From assembly GCF_023078275.1 (NCBI RefSeq), contig NC_062971.1, forward strand, positions 9,610,001-9,674,000: DNA of 64,000 nt, in the 5' to 3' direction. Positions 36,401 to 47,499 of this stretch are shown here, piece by piece; the stretch's first letter is position 1; every line of letters starts with the position of its first letter. This DNA comes from Leguminivora glycinivorella (lineage: Eukaryota > Arthropoda > Insecta > Lepidoptera > Tortricidae). Under the pieces are notes generated by a model. The model did no database searches and was not told the origin of the DNA. It saw nothing but the letters and a program-made list of their open reading frames with translations. The translations under genes were made by a program, and so were the position numbers.

Positions 36401-39400
36401 TTAGCTAGTGAAAAGAAACAAAAAAAAAAGGGGTTAGTTTGTAGATAGATAGCCCTTCAGGCTTACTTGCTTAGGATGCCCGATAATGTGGTTTGATTGG
36501 GCCTAAGGATTCCAGACGGTATCGCAAGTTCTCACCCCAAACCGGAATCGAAAATAGAGCGTAGCCGATGTTTTCTAAAATATTTTTTAATATTTATTTC
36601 ATGTATGTTTCACTCACTAACTTTTATTCTAAAATTTCTTCATCACGTCATTAATTTTCTCACATATAACTTTCTAGGCCTAAATCTGATAAAATACTCT
36701 TCTATAACACTATATTATTATGCTACAATAACCTTTATTCTTCTTTAAAATATAAATAAATAAAATTTTAAAAATTAGTCAAAAATACAGCTGATACTCA
36801 TTAAAGGATCTAGGTTATCGCGGTTCACATCGAAGGGTTCTACTTATTCACGCTAGACGATCACAAGGCCAAATTACGGGGTATATTTAAAGGGGGGTTA
36901 ACTATACTGTTGATTAGTCAAGTAAGTAAATAAGTAAGGTGAGCGGAGGTTTAGTTACAAAACCAACTCATAAAATATCATATTTATAAAAACATGTTGT
37001 ACCTATTGCGTATCTGTCTTTAATATAATATGTACCTATAAAATATCTGGGCGACCGAGCTTCGCTCGGTCCTATTTTATTATATCACGTCTTTAGATAA
37101 AAAAAACTCTTACAAATACAAAAAAAAACTTTCTGGCCGGGATTCGGAACCCTGACACCCGCGATGTGCCTGCGAACATTTAGACAGACCTCTTACGACT
37201 GAGATACGCTCAGCCGATGCGCAATTGGCGAAATTAACGACCATATTTTGCGTTTACTAACGCGAAAGAAAAACGCATGAAAACTCGACAATTCGCGTTT
37301 TCCGGGATCTAAAGCTAAGCTAGATCGATTTTTCACCCCTGAAGACCCCCACATAACAAATTTCAGCGAAATCGTTAGACCCAGTTTCCGAGATCAGAGA
37401 GAATAAATAAACATACAAGAATTGCTCGTTTAAAGGTATAACATTAATTACAATAAATCCAAATTCAATTTTCTGATCACATGTAGTCGAAGTAGGTAGG
37501 TATGCGAAATTTAGCTGTCAAAGAAAAGTTGATTCACCCAGCTAAACTATCTAAGTAATAAAGCTAGGCAATTACTGATGTCGCCACCGTGTCCAACCAG
37601 CTGTCGTTATCACAGTTTGGATGGTATGGCAATCGCCTGCGAGGGAATAAGTGCTACGACGAGCGATAAGAATTCGCAATGCTATGCAAAATAAGTATAC
37701 CTACTTATGACCTGAATTTATTTCCCTATCTTTTAACTTATCGCTCAAGTCAAGAGTCACACACGTATGTAGACTTAAATAAAATGGGTAAAATAAGCAA
37801 CAGCTCTGGTAAAAGACGAACTGAATAATTCATGCAGACAAGCCACTTTCTTTGCAATCAAAGAAAATATGCATTTTTGAGAAACGCACAAAAGTCATTA
37901 AAAATAACTGACATTCTTTATAGTGTTTTTATCTGACCCTCAAATTAAAGCATTGGTATATTCTCAGGGTGCGCGTCCAGGGGCGACAAAGTTGCTCGGC
38001 GACATACGTATTTGTATGAAAAGTTGCGTCGCTTCGTGAGCGCACTTTCACATTAGCCCAATGGTCGCGACAAAAAAGTCGCTTCGAAAAGTCTTCCGTG
38101 GGCGCACCCTTTATCTAAGGAAAAGGTAGATTAGGTCTTGCAATAGTTAATTTAATTTAGGTCGTTCTTCTTTTTCACCGACAATCATAGAAAAAAGGAA
38201 AAATGTTCTATGCTGACAATGCAACTTTGCATTGTTGTTTTCCTCGTTTTACGGATTAAAAATTATAACAATAAAATCTGACTCTAAGCCTGAAGACTAT
38301 TGTTTTATTACGTGTTGGTAATGTAGGTACCTATTATTTGGATTTAATTTACCAGAAAATATTGTGAGAGTGGCCGTTTCCAGCGGCCCGACACGCTCAA
38401 TGCAACTAGCCCTTGTATTGACCTAACTGATGCTAATACCTAAATAAAAAATACGAACGACCCATTTGTGACGTCCCTCGGGTAGCTTTAAACTATTATT
38501 AGCGACGCTCCAACACTCATGCGGTGTTATGCGACGTAAGAGACCACCACAAGGTACCTTTTGCTATGCAATGCCACATTTTTGAAAAGTATCAGTGTGC
38601 GATTACCGAATGCCCAAACGCTTCACGATTCGTGAGCGTTTGTGCGTTTTCACATTATCCGATCCGATATGGATGTCGGACCGGTGTCCTATACATTACA
38701 GGCGCCATCTTGGACTTTTTCTATTAAAATCCTTCCGACATCCGATATCAGATCGGATAAGGTGAAAACGGCCTTTCGTGAAACGTTTGTGCATTCGGCT
38801 ACTCACACTGGTGTATACCTATACCTCATTGCGTGCCAGCACCTAGTGTAATGCGTAGGTAACCGTTTAGATACCTTTTTAGTCTTATTGGCGGCGTAGT
38901 TCCTCTCCATCTTGTTCTCGGTGATGAGCGGGTCGTGGTAGACCCAGCGCTCGTAGGGCGTGACGATGTCGGAGTCGCGCCGGTAGGTGGCCGTCCAGTT
39001 GAACACGTCCGTGGAGCCCGGCCGCAGCGACGCCGTGTGGTACGGGCACTCCAGGTAGTAGAGGATCCAGATCTAACCAAATAACACGAGGTAAGTACAT
39101 AGGTAGGGACGCTCAATAGATATCGCTAGCGATAGTTACCTATCAAAGCATCTTTATGGCAAACGATAAGTTGAGACGTTTTGCGAGCCGCTATACAAGC
39201 AATTGCTGTGTTTCCACGCATTTAATTACATATGGAAACAATATCGCCATTTGGCCGCCACGCCAGGCTTTTGCGTAGCCACCCTAGCCTAATAAATTTT
39301 ACTTACACTGTAAACTTTGGTAATTTTGGCATATTTACACACACTGTGAGTGTATAACACACTCTTCATACGAATTGTACGATAGGTAGGTATATACTTA

Positions 39401-42400
39401 AAACCCCGTAATGTGTTATGACACCTACTTACTCATGGTTAATACGTATGTACTATGTACTTACGCGACTTAGAGGCATGTAAACCACAATAATTGGCAG
39501 AACACTAACTATATGCTTTTACAAAATGTTGTCTCTTCCCATAGAGACAAACGATAAACGATCAACGGTTTGGGTACTAGATTTGACGACAGACTGTTAT
39601 CACTGTGGAAGTGAGAGGTCACCTGATTGAGCGGGCGCTTGACGTTGAACGGCGTGTGGTGGTCCTTGAAAAGGATGGCGTCCGCGGAGGCGGCGTCGCG
39701 CGCGTCCGCGGACAGCGTGCAGCGGTCCACCGGGCACTTGTTGCGCAGGAACTCCGTGCGCCCGCTCGGCACGCCCCACGCGCCCAGCCCGTTTGCCAGC
39801 AGGATCTTCTTTATCGGCACCTCCTCGTCTTTTGGCAGGGTGTACATGAGCTGCTCGACCATCCTGAAAAGAGTTTACTTAGCCGTGAATACGTACTGAT
39901 ACCTACTCAACATGTCCCGACCGTCAGCGACCTTGTTGGTAGATCATTCGGTAAATTTAAACAAAATAGGCGCAAAGAGTAGACTTTCCAGAAATAGTTT
40001 GAACTTCGCGCCTGCCTTTTTTTCTACTAAAAAAATGTTTTTTTCAGTATATTATATTCATTTTGAATGGAGTTTTCAATTGATGATATCCAAGGTCTGC
40101 CTGTGATTGTCTGATGACTGACAGTACCTATAGAGATTGCGACAAATAAGTAATCCGAAAATATACAAAAAGTATATTTGCTCGACATTTCCTGAAAAAT
40201 ATAGGAAATAGAAATACGGCAGGAAAAAAGTTCTGATAAGCAATTCTTATTAGTAATTGATAAGAGAAAACATGTTAACAAGAATGAATTATTACGACAT
40301 TAATTGATTTTACAAATAGGTACTTATTAACAACTGTTGGTCTGAAGGTCGACTAATGGTGTAAAGCATAATGGTTTACAACAGAAGCGAATTAGGTTAA
40401 CCGGCATGGTTTAATAGATTTCTTAAAATAAATATTATATGGCTCGAAGAAAGAACTTCATTGAGGAACACGGCAACAGTATTGATTACATGAACCAGGC
40501 CTATTGACGACCCATAAATGTTAAAAATGGCTCTGATCTGAATGCTGACCGCATTTAACTACTTATAAAAACTGGGCTGACACTTATTAAGGAAAATGCC
40601 TAACAATTAGGGAGCTAAACCTTTGCCAGTGTTCAACATTCATTACCAATTGTAGTACTTAGAAAAATTAGGGCATTATGACTTAGAAGTGTTAGTAATA
40701 GACGTTTCCCCTCACTAGCTCGGAAACAGTTGTTTTGTTTTTTAATACCAGCGGGTAAAAACGCATTTTATCCACTAGTGGGTAAAGTAATTTGACCTTG
40801 AATAAAGTCAAATTAACTGCTTTAAAATTGATAAAAGTAGGTGAATCTAGTAATAAAGATGATTTACCACCTGTGGAACTACTGGAAGCAGTGATAAATG
40901 CATTTTTTGCGTTGTAGTTTCCTCCTATAGTGAGGGGAAAAGTTTTGTGTTACACTCGGGTGCAAATGTATTTTACTACTCGTGTGTAAAAAAAGTTAAG
41001 TCGAACCACTCACTTCGCTCGTGGTTCAACTATAGAATCCTTTCACTTGCTCGTTTTTCAATTCCACACTCGGCGTTAAAATACAACTTTGCCCCCTTGT
41101 ATAACAAATAACTATTTCTTTGTACAGGTAGGCCTAATTACATACATACCTACTTAAGTAAGTAAATTAAGTTGCTTTGCGTGTAAATGCTATTTGTGTT
41201 CGTTAATCTCGTATCTAACTAAGTATGAATTAATGTAACTAGTTATTAGCTAGATAAGCTCCCTTATATTACAGTTAGGTGCCGATAACGAGTTAATGAG
41301 GAACTCTTTTTCATTATTTAAATACCGTAGGTATACCTACCAGAAATAAAGCAAGCACTAGCTGCTAACTGTGTTCACCACTTCACGCTACATCATAGCC
41401 GATTTCGATTTCAGCGGCATTATGTTAGGTATAATGTTTTTACTATAATTTGATTATGGTTTTGATCGTGTTATGTTAAGACAATCGTATCGATTGCATG
41501 GTACTCTGACAATCGTATCGGTTGCATGATTTGGAGGTCACTAAATTAAAAGAGAATATGGTTAAATTATTATAATAACCCCTTGTATATCAGTCAGTAG
41601 GTTTTTCTGGGGCGGCATTAGATAATGGAACTACTGAAGTATAATAATCTGATTATGGTTTTGATTGTGTTATGTTATGATCCGATTCTGACTATCGTAT
41701 CGATTGGAGGTTACTACATTAGAAGAGCCGCTAGATAAAACTATTATATTTATACTCTTTTGATATGAATATATCTAGGTATAATAGGTAGGTACATAGT
41801 GTACATACCTATATTGGCCTGCTGGTTAGCTTGACACATTGTGCAGTGTACAGTACAACATAGGTTACAACAGGCGTTGTGCGGTTTCTGCCACGGTAAC
41901 TGCTCATCCCGTATCTGATGAAACCCAGCACTGTGTCAACGTCAGACGAACACGCCACGCACAGTTTACGGATAAGTTAAGTGGTCCTCAACAGTGCGGG
42001 TCAGAGTACCAAAATAACCTTTTATTTTAATACCCCCGAGGAACACAAAAAACAGCACTGCGCGCTATACGTTGGGCGTGACTTGCACACTTGCCTGTCT
42101 TCGCCCGGCGCATCCTCGGGGAACAGCCTGGTGTTGTGCGGGTCGGTCTGCCACGGGCGCTGCTCGCCGCCCTTCATGAACCACGGCCGGTGAGCGACGT
42201 CCGACGCGTCGTCCGCAGCCGCGGCGACATCCTCGCTTTCCGCGATTTCATTTAGCGCGTTCTGTAAAGTACAAATTTATTATATAAGTATATCAATAGA
42301 ACTCAGTGCGAACATCGAGTGCCTTAAACGGAGGGAGCCGTTACGCGCCTTAGTCCGTTTTCACATTATCCGATCCGATATCGGATGTCGGAAGGATTTC

Positions 42401-45400
42401 AATAAAAAAAATCCAAGATGGCGCCTGTAATGTGTGGGATATCTGTCCTACGGTATACCCTTGAATCGCCGACAGACACTTGTTCGAATATTATTTCAAA
42501 GACCACATTTCAAATAATTTCATTTCATCGACAGTTCATATCGTAGAACAATCGATACAAGTAAAATGAAACTGTAGACGTTTATTTCGTAGATAAGTTA
42601 TTCCGAGCATATTAGGTACTTTATATCGTGGTAAGGTCAGTGTGGGGAAGACCGTCTACCCGGAAAGACCGTCTATTGACTATAAGTTTTTTGTTTATAT
42701 GTGACAATCCATAAGAAAAGGGCCCTTATGGCGGTTTCTAGTTACGGAGATATCGACGTTTTTGTAAAATCGTTCGAAATTATCGATTTTTGAATTTATG
42801 CAAAATAGTAAAATATACGAATAGACGTGCAATTGTAGCTTGGTTTCAGTAGTGTACGTTAAGTATTTCTATATTAAAATTCAGCTCAAAGTTTAGTAGA
42901 AAAGGGCCCTTATGCCAGAGCGCGTTCGAAAATATGAAAACTGTTGTTAAAAAATGTTGTAATTACTTACAACTTTCGTTTATAAGTTAGTTTATGTTAT
43001 ATAGGTACGATTCAATGAAGTACTTTGATACCTAATTTAAAAATTACCCGATTTAGGTACCTAGTCGTCACTTTAAAATAAAAAAGTTTATTCTTACCGT
43101 AAACTGCTGCAACATTGCCCCGTGGCTTCAACTTAAGGAAACAAACACTTTATTTATAAATGCAATTATAGGCACAGTTGATGCCAATGTTGCAGCAGTT
43201 GACGGTACGTAGTTTATGAATGGTCCCTTATTGGTGACATTATCGGTGGTAAGATGTGTTTTCATCCGATATACTAAGTGTCTTAAATAATTAAAAAACA
43301 AATATTAAGAATTACAAATCGATCTGGTAGGTACTGTGTGAATTAATAATTATAATAAACGTTTTATGAGAATTACTGATTAATGATCAAGATTTTAAGT
43401 TTACTTCATATAACATTTTTTCTTTGGTATTCTGTTATAATACAAGATAAGTAACTAAAATAATAAAATACATTAGCAATGAGTAATTTTTATCTGTGAT
43501 GGTCATAAGGGCCCTTTTCCCAAATGTATGGGAGTCAATAATTTGTGATTTTTATGTAACTTTAAAAATTTATAAATAAAAAAATAAGACATGCAGAATA
43601 ATTCTGACACTTTAGTTATAAATGTGTAGACTGATTAAATATAATTTAGAAGTCTCTATACGAAAATTATTATTATTATAGGAGCAGATGTTAAATATTC
43701 TAATTGTGATATTCTGATTAAAATATACATATTTAATGAACCATGGGATTTTATTTCTATCCTTAAATGTAAGTTGAAACATATATAACTATGTACTATA
43801 GTTCAGATAGCAACATATTAGAAGAAAAGCCAAAAAAATATGTTTTCCTAATTTTTTTCTTATAAGCGACTTGCCCTAATCAAAGCTCGATTTTTCATGA
43901 TCTGGAAGTCGATGAAACACAATCACAACTGATTCTCAAAGAAATGTACCTTGAGATACACAATCAATCGTCATCTATGTAACTTCCAATGGGAACACCC
44001 TTAAAGTGAGTTTCAAACTTCTTTTCACGTTTTCTCAAAAGTGCAATACTTAGCATGTGTATGCTTGATGATTTTTTTAAAAAAAAGTACGTGGCCTAGG
44101 GCCATGATTTTTTTTGTATTAGATAGCTTATTTAATGCAGATTTAGGATCTGTGCCTAACTCAATACCTGCCATAAGGGCCTTTCTGTGATGGATTGTCA
44201 CATTTAATAACCGTTCTTTCTGACTAGTACTATTAATCTACTGAAAACGCGCTCAATTTCTAGTTTTATGTTCTGAAATATGTAACTTAGAAATTGTGCC
44301 TACTCAGAAAGTCCGGCATAAAAGAGAAAGGCAAGACCGGCATATGATAAACAAGGAGTTGCCAACCTTTTTTAGGCTTTATTGGAAATAAGTCGATAGG
44401 AAGAGAATGGAAGCGTTTGAAATGTGGTGCTGGAGACGAATGGAGGGAATTAGTTGGAGAGATAAGATTACGAATGAGGAGGTGTTACGAAGGGTAAATG
44501 AAAGACGAGCCATCCTGAAAACGATTGAAAATAGACGCGGAAAAATGATCGGACATTTGATGCGACACGACCACTTTTTTATTACTATTCTGGAGGGATG
44601 GATTGGACGTAAGAGAGGTCGAGGAAAGCCCAGACGCAGCTACATGGACCAAATAAAAGAAAAAGTAGGGGCCATGTCGTATCAAAGTGTCAAAGAGCTG
44701 GCACAGGATAGAAAAAGCTGGAAAATACTCCACCGACAAGAGATTAACTCTTAAGTTTATGATGATGATAAACAATATCAATATATAGGTAAGGTACGTT
44801 TACGGCTTATGTATGATAGTTGTACCGTTTTTGATTTTAACTTCCAAATACAGTTTTGATAATGGTGTTACTAAAATCATTCGAAAGTATTAAATAAAAA
44901 TAATTGGAAATCTGACATTGCTGACTGTCACTCTGACATAAAAGTTGTCATGGGTGTCATCAATAGATTTTCGGGGGTCCTGATTTCAAAATTAAACACC
45001 ACTTTGGAATCTGACATTGCTGACTGTCACTTCGACACAAAAGTGGTCATGGGTGTGGTTAAACAGGTTCTCGGGGATGCTGATTCCAATAACCAATACA
45101 GCCAAAAATACTGTTTGATGACACCCATGACCACTTGTAAGTCAAAGTGACATTCAGCAATGTCAGATTTCCATTTTATCATTAATTTTGAAATCAGCAC
45201 CCCTGAAAACCTATTTGACGACGCCCATGACGACTCTTGTGTCAAAGTGACAGTCAGCAATGTCAGATTCCAGATTGGTCATTAATTTTGGAATCAGCAC
45301 CCCCAAGAACCTACTTAACCACACCCATGACCACTTTCGTGTCTAAGTGACAGTCAGCAATGTCAGAGAAAAGCGGTGTTTAATTTTTAAATCAGCACCC

Positions 45401-47425
45401 CCGAAAACTTATTTGACGACACAGCAGACGAATTTTGTGTCAAATTGTCTGTCAGAAATGTCATGATTTCAAATTATTCATTAATTTTGGAATCAGCAAC
45501 CCCGAAAACCTATCTGACGACACCTATTACAATAAGAGTTCAATCGCCCGTTTTAGATTCACGACCCGTATATGAAATATTAAAGGCCTTGCCTGGATCA
45601 GAGATAGGTATTAATCGATTAACTTTTTATCAGACTTATTAATCGTCTTATTTTAATCGTTAATCGTTAGTCGATTACTTTTTGTCCAACTCTGGTAGTG
45701 ACTATAGCAAAACCAAGCATTGCTAAGAAATGTTACCAAACAAATTCATGTATCCTAATATCGTACCTATTACCTTTTCTTAATAACAAAGTTTCAAAAA
45801 CAGATAAGTAGTCGACTGTAATATCGTGACTAAATTGGATTCGCAGGTGTTCGTTGGAAAAACAGTATTATGCAATATCCGGACCTGAAAAGAAAAGGTT
45901 ATGAACCCCATCTACGGGACATATGCCGGTCTTGCCTTATAAATAGAAAAATGCTTATATGTTCAAAATTTCAACGTTATTTTATTAATTATGTAGCACA
46001 TTCTGCCCTGTTATTACGTAAAATAACAATGATCATGACTTTGGAACCTAGTCTCATATGAAATTACGCGACAACAAGCACTAGACGGTCTTTCCGTGCT
46101 CATCGCAGGAGGACGGTCAACCCGCCGAGCCTTAAAAAATGTGATTTTTATGACTTAAAAGCATAGCTGGGCACCGTTAATCAAATAGTTAACTTCGTTA
46201 ATCGCTAATCCGTTACTAAAAAAGTTAACTTCGTTAATCGTTAAAGCGATACATTTCGACAAATTTAACGTAAGTTAAAGTTAATCGTTAATCCGTTAAC
46301 ACGTGAAAAAAAAATAACTTTTCTTTAAATATTTAGTTGCATCACTATCCAATATACCGTATTATATTTCTGTAAAAGGCCGAAGTACAGCTAGCCTGTT
46401 GAACTCTAGGCTGCAGTGATCGCCTGAGCTACTGCCAAGAGCTGTGTCAGGAGAGATGCTGGCGGTGACGGGACTGTTGTGGCACTTTGGGCGGTAGAGG
46501 CTAGGGAAGCGAATGTGGTCGTAAATAGGGTTCGAATTTGCTGCCCTATCACTACAACAGTCGCCATGGTAAAGCTTAGGATTCACCGAATCAAAGTTAG
46601 TAAAAGCAAATACACGTGAAGAATACTTTTTTAGGTAATATTTCGGACTTGTAGCAATCGACATCGGTAAAACCTAGGATTTACCGGCAAATCATAGGAT
46701 TTGCCGTACTTCGGGCTTTTATATGTTTTTCGCAGCGCAGATGGCGCCTGTGCCCTACTAGATTAACGATTAACGGATTCGGAGAAATTTAACGGAAGTT
46801 AACGAGTCCGTTAACATTTTTTCAAGTTAACTTAAAAGTTAATCCGTTAATCGAAATGTTAACTTCGTTAATTAACGATTAACGGATTAACGAGTTAATG
46901 CCCAGCTATGCTTAAAAGTACCTTATTTCACCAAAATGCTATAAAAGCTTTGTAAAATATAATATTTGCTATCCCGTAGGACCATGCGCATTACGCCAGA
47001 CTACATTAATTATAGACTTTTTTCCACTCAAACTTTATTTCAAATAAACTATGCCGGTCTTGCCCGCACTGACCTTATTTCGTTTCCTACATCCGATATC
47101 GGATCGGATCATGTGAAAAGGTGTTTTTTACACGGTGTCAGTAATCGCCTACGAGTTTCATTATATTTCAGCATTTGCTTGGTGTCCAGATATTGCATGC
47201 GAGTTTGTAGTTTGTACGCCGTATTAATGAGCCATAAAGGAAAATAAATGTTATAACCTGGAGATGAGCTTCCTCGCGCAACGGCGACGGCTGAGCGGGT
47301 GCGGAGGGCACGCGGGCATGTGTGATGGGCGGCGGGCGCGGCAGCAGCATCAGCGCCAGCGCCGTCAGCGCCAGCGGCAGCAGCAGCGCCACGCGCCGCA
47401 GCGCCCGGGACACTCGCGCCCACAT
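30312..47425 (-). CDS. FucTA: Alpha-1,3-fucosyltransferase, core FucTA type (GT10 family)
   Basis: Seven exons (47425-47258, 42261-42095, 39863-39623, 39072-38875, 31796-31564, 31011-30840, 30497-30312) join in phase to 454 aa. Residues about 11-30 (RVALLLPLALTALALMLLP) form a signal anchor, giving a type II Golgi topology. The catalytic domain has VAWFVSNC, the GDP-fucose signature FYLAFENSNCRDYITEKFF (about 314-332), VLPIVMGARP and a terminal CRVC motif. The order follows Drosophila FucTA, which adds alpha-1,3-fucose to the innermost GlcNAc of N-glycans, forming the HRP epitope; substrate is inferred from that resemblance. Length is close to insect FucTA (about 450-500). One intron is GC-AG. 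Confidence 0.9.
30840..31011 (-). CDS. FucTA: FucTA exon 6
   Basis: Encodes HDVLPIVMGARPAEYAAAAP, then SYVHVEEFGAPQELAAYLDR and YNSYFKWK. It matches the VLPIVMG...SYIHVDEF block of insect FucTA. Exit AAG|GTGGGT, phase 0. Confidence 0.93.
31564..31796 (-). CDS. FucTA: FucTA exon 5: GDP-fucose-binding signature
   Basis: Runs VAWFVSNCHARNRRLQYARQ, ISVDIYGACGFHHCP and FYLAFENSNCRDYITEKFF, then VNGL. The last motif is the donor-binding signature of GT10, with the Glu/Asn/Lys residues conserved. Exits in phase 2 at GATTGCA|GTAAGT. Confidence 0.95.
32410..33148 (+). mobile_element. 3' fragment of a Jockey/CR1-type LINE
   Basis: A 121-codon frame (32410-32775) shows HRLRSSTNLTLAIPTNNTRT, SFTVRAVKLWNELPRSLK and SLKTNLKKLWL, the usual C terminus of LINE reverse transcriptases. 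It is followed by a 3' UTR with AGAGATCCCTTATAGGGATA, AATAAAGTGATT and an (ACT)n tail ending near 33148. It is 5'-truncated and sits in FucTA intron 4 on the opposite strand. An inverted piece of a similar 3' UTR lies at about 55575-55690. Confidence 0.8.
33150..34430. other. FucTA intron sequence
   Basis: AT-rich with an open frame of 101 codons at 33756-34061 that shows no recognisable domain. Two similar phrases, GAATCAACTTTTTCTTGA (about 33672) and GAATCAACTTTTCCTTGA (about 33989), frame part of it and suggest an unannotated repeat. Confidence 0.4.
34568..34710 (+). repeat. Minisatellite of GAAGTCGGA[A/T]GTC words
   Basis: Six to seven repeats of about 21 bp (TCAGAAGTCGGAAGTCGAATG and variants). 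The repeated peptide frames on both strands (ATSDIRLP and its reverse) are by-products. It lies directly upstream of a TATA motif at 34719. Confidence 0.85.
34715..34815 (+). promoter_or_regulatory. Candidate core promoter (CTATAAAAGGG)
   Basis: CTATAAAAGGGTCGGAGCG about 30 bp before a CGTCATTCTT start-like site, followed by a GGTGAGTG splice-donor-like site near 34803. The minisatellite, TATA box and donor in series resemble an LTR or foldback promoter rather than a host gene, but no LTR pair was found. Confidence 0.4.
34816..36480. other. Uncharacterised sequence downstream of the TATA motif
   Basis: Less AT-biased than neighbouring intron DNA, with G/A-rich tracts such as GGGGAAAAGGGGGG near 36388-36401 and AAAAAAAAAAGGGG near 36420. 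A retrotransposon leader with polypurine tracts is possible. No open frame of interest. Confidence 0.3.
37045..37435 (+). repeat. Repeat with GACCGAGCTTCGCTCGGTC hairpin and tRNA-like segment, copy 1
   Basis: Starts ATCTGGGCGACCGAGCTTCG and ends with GAATAAATAAACATACAAGA. Inside, GGCCGGGATTCGGAACCCTG resembles an inverted tRNA T-arm. An inverted relative is at 52460-52800. Likely a tRNA-related non-autonomous repeat. Confidence 0.6.
37968..38110. mobile_element. Short inverted-repeat element (AGGGTGCGC ends)
   Basis: CAGGGTGCGCGTCC at the left mirrors GGGCGCACCCTT at the right. The interior has GCGACAAAGTTGC and GCGACAAAAAAGTCGC. A related, more diverged segment lies at 55110-55270. Confidence 0.65.
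38648..38776. mobile_element. Short MITE with ATCCGATCCGATA ends, copy 1
   Basis: TTTTCACATTATCCGATCCG at the left and its near complement CGGATAAGGTGAAAA at the right. The body contains GGCGCCATCTTGGA. Other copies: 42356-42449 (left half only), 47087-47120 (right half only) and 60642-60765. Confidence 0.75.
38875..39072 (-). CDS. FucTA: FucTA exon 4
   Basis: Encodes IWILYYLECPYHTASL, then FNWTATYRRDSDIVTPYERW and ANKTKK. NWTATYRRDSDI is a hallmark of alpha-1,3-fucosyltransferases. NWT and NKT are potential N-glycosylation sites. Sites TTGGTTAG|ATCTGG and AAAAAG|GTATCT, phase 0 both sides. Confidence 0.92.
39623..39863 (-). CDS. FucTA: FucTA exon 3: start of catalytic region
   Basis: Contains KKILLANGLGAWGVPSGRTE, FLRNKCPVDRCTLSADARDA and AILFKDHHTPFNVKRPLNQ. 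The Cys pair and the DAILF strand match the acceptor-binding N-terminal lobe of GT10 enzymes. Phase 1 entry after CTTTTCAG, phase 0 exit at AATCAG|GTGACC. Confidence 0.88.
40696..40990 (+). repeat. Interspersed repeat, partner of 27693-27982
   Basis: GTTTCCCCTCACTAGCTCGG to ACACTCGGGTGCAAATGTA, the same repeat as near 27.7-28.0 kb in opposite orientation. Located in FucTA intron 2. Confidence 0.75.
42095..42261 (-). CDS. FucTA: FucTA exon 2: stem, ending at a GC donor
   Basis: Encodes NALNEIAESEDVAAAADDAS and HRPWFMKGGEQRPWQTD, then NTRLFPEDAPGED plus AG. The exit GACAG|GCAAGT is a GC-type donor. It alone joins in frame to exon 3 (R-M-V-E-Q-L-M-Y), giving FPEDAPGEDRMVEQLMY, like the insect FucTA stem. 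Confidence 0.8.
42631..44335. mobile_element. Candidate palindromic element with AAGGGCCCTTATG repeats
   Basis: TGTGACAATCCATAAGAAAAGGGCCCTTATGG near 42700 is mirrored by CCATAAGGGCCTTTCTG...GGATTGTCACA near 44164-44200. GGTCAGTGTGGGGAAGACCG near 42636 has the inverted partner CGGTCTTGCCCGCACTGACC near 47055. Boundaries remain unsure. Confidence 0.4.
44407..44754 (+). pseudogene. C-terminal tail of an RTE-type endonuclease/reverse transcriptase
   Basis: MEAFEMWCWRRMEGISWRDK, TNEEVLRRVNERRAI, RRGKMIGHLMRHD and KRGRGKPRRSYMDQIKEK form the typical end of RTE-like ORFs that are abundant in insects. A (TGA)n tail follows (ATGATGATGAT). It is a 5'-truncated copy in FucTA intron 1 with no RT core. 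Confidence 0.85.
44925..45530. repeat. Minisatellite of about 110-bp units in both orientations
   Basis: Five to six units share CTGACATTGCTGACTGTCAC or its complement, together with CCCATGACCACTTTTGTGTC and AATTTTGGAATCAGCACCCC. The first two units are inverted relative to the rest. Confidence 0.75.
46162..46910. mobile_element. hAT-like element, second CATAGCTGGGCA copy
   Basis: 749 bp, with the same ends as 1023-3396 and an exact 8-bp duplication CTTAAAAG at 46154-46161 and 46911-46918. Subterminal GTTAA/TTAAC runs are conserved. Confidence 0.9.
47258..47425 (-). CDS. FucTA: FucTA exon 1: cytoplasmic tail, signal anchor and stem start
   Basis: Starts MWARVSRALRR, then a 19-residue hydrophobic stretch and a Pro/Ala-rich stem. 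The ATG chosen is the last before the anchor; the frame stays open upstream, but a possible acceptor (TTTCATAG) lies 26 nt before it, so the upstream part may be intron or 5' UTR. It ends HLQ in phase 0 at CAG|GTTATA, a weak donor. Strong GC richness contrasts with flanking introns. Confidence 0.75.
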
Positions 47426-47499
47426 TCTGCCCGCTGCTTTAACCGCCACTCTATGAAATATATATAAGTGTGGTCTGAGTGGACGCTCCGAACGGAGAT

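Larger units (their letters stand above)
42356..47120. mobile_element. MITE split by a 4.6-kb insertion
   Basis: The left half of the ATCCGATCCGATA MITE ends at TGTCCTAC (about 42449). The right half resumes at TCCTACATCCGATATCGG (about 47085). TCCTAC appears on both sides, consistent with a 6-bp target duplication. The inserted DNA begins near 42450 and contains several other repeats, including a hAT copy and a LINE tail. It spans FucTA intron 1. Confidence 0.55.

Noticed and set aside
38826..39116. Overlapping Arg/Thr/Ser-rich minus-strand frames
   Set aside because: Shadow frames of FucTA exon 4, whose own frame has clear family motifs.
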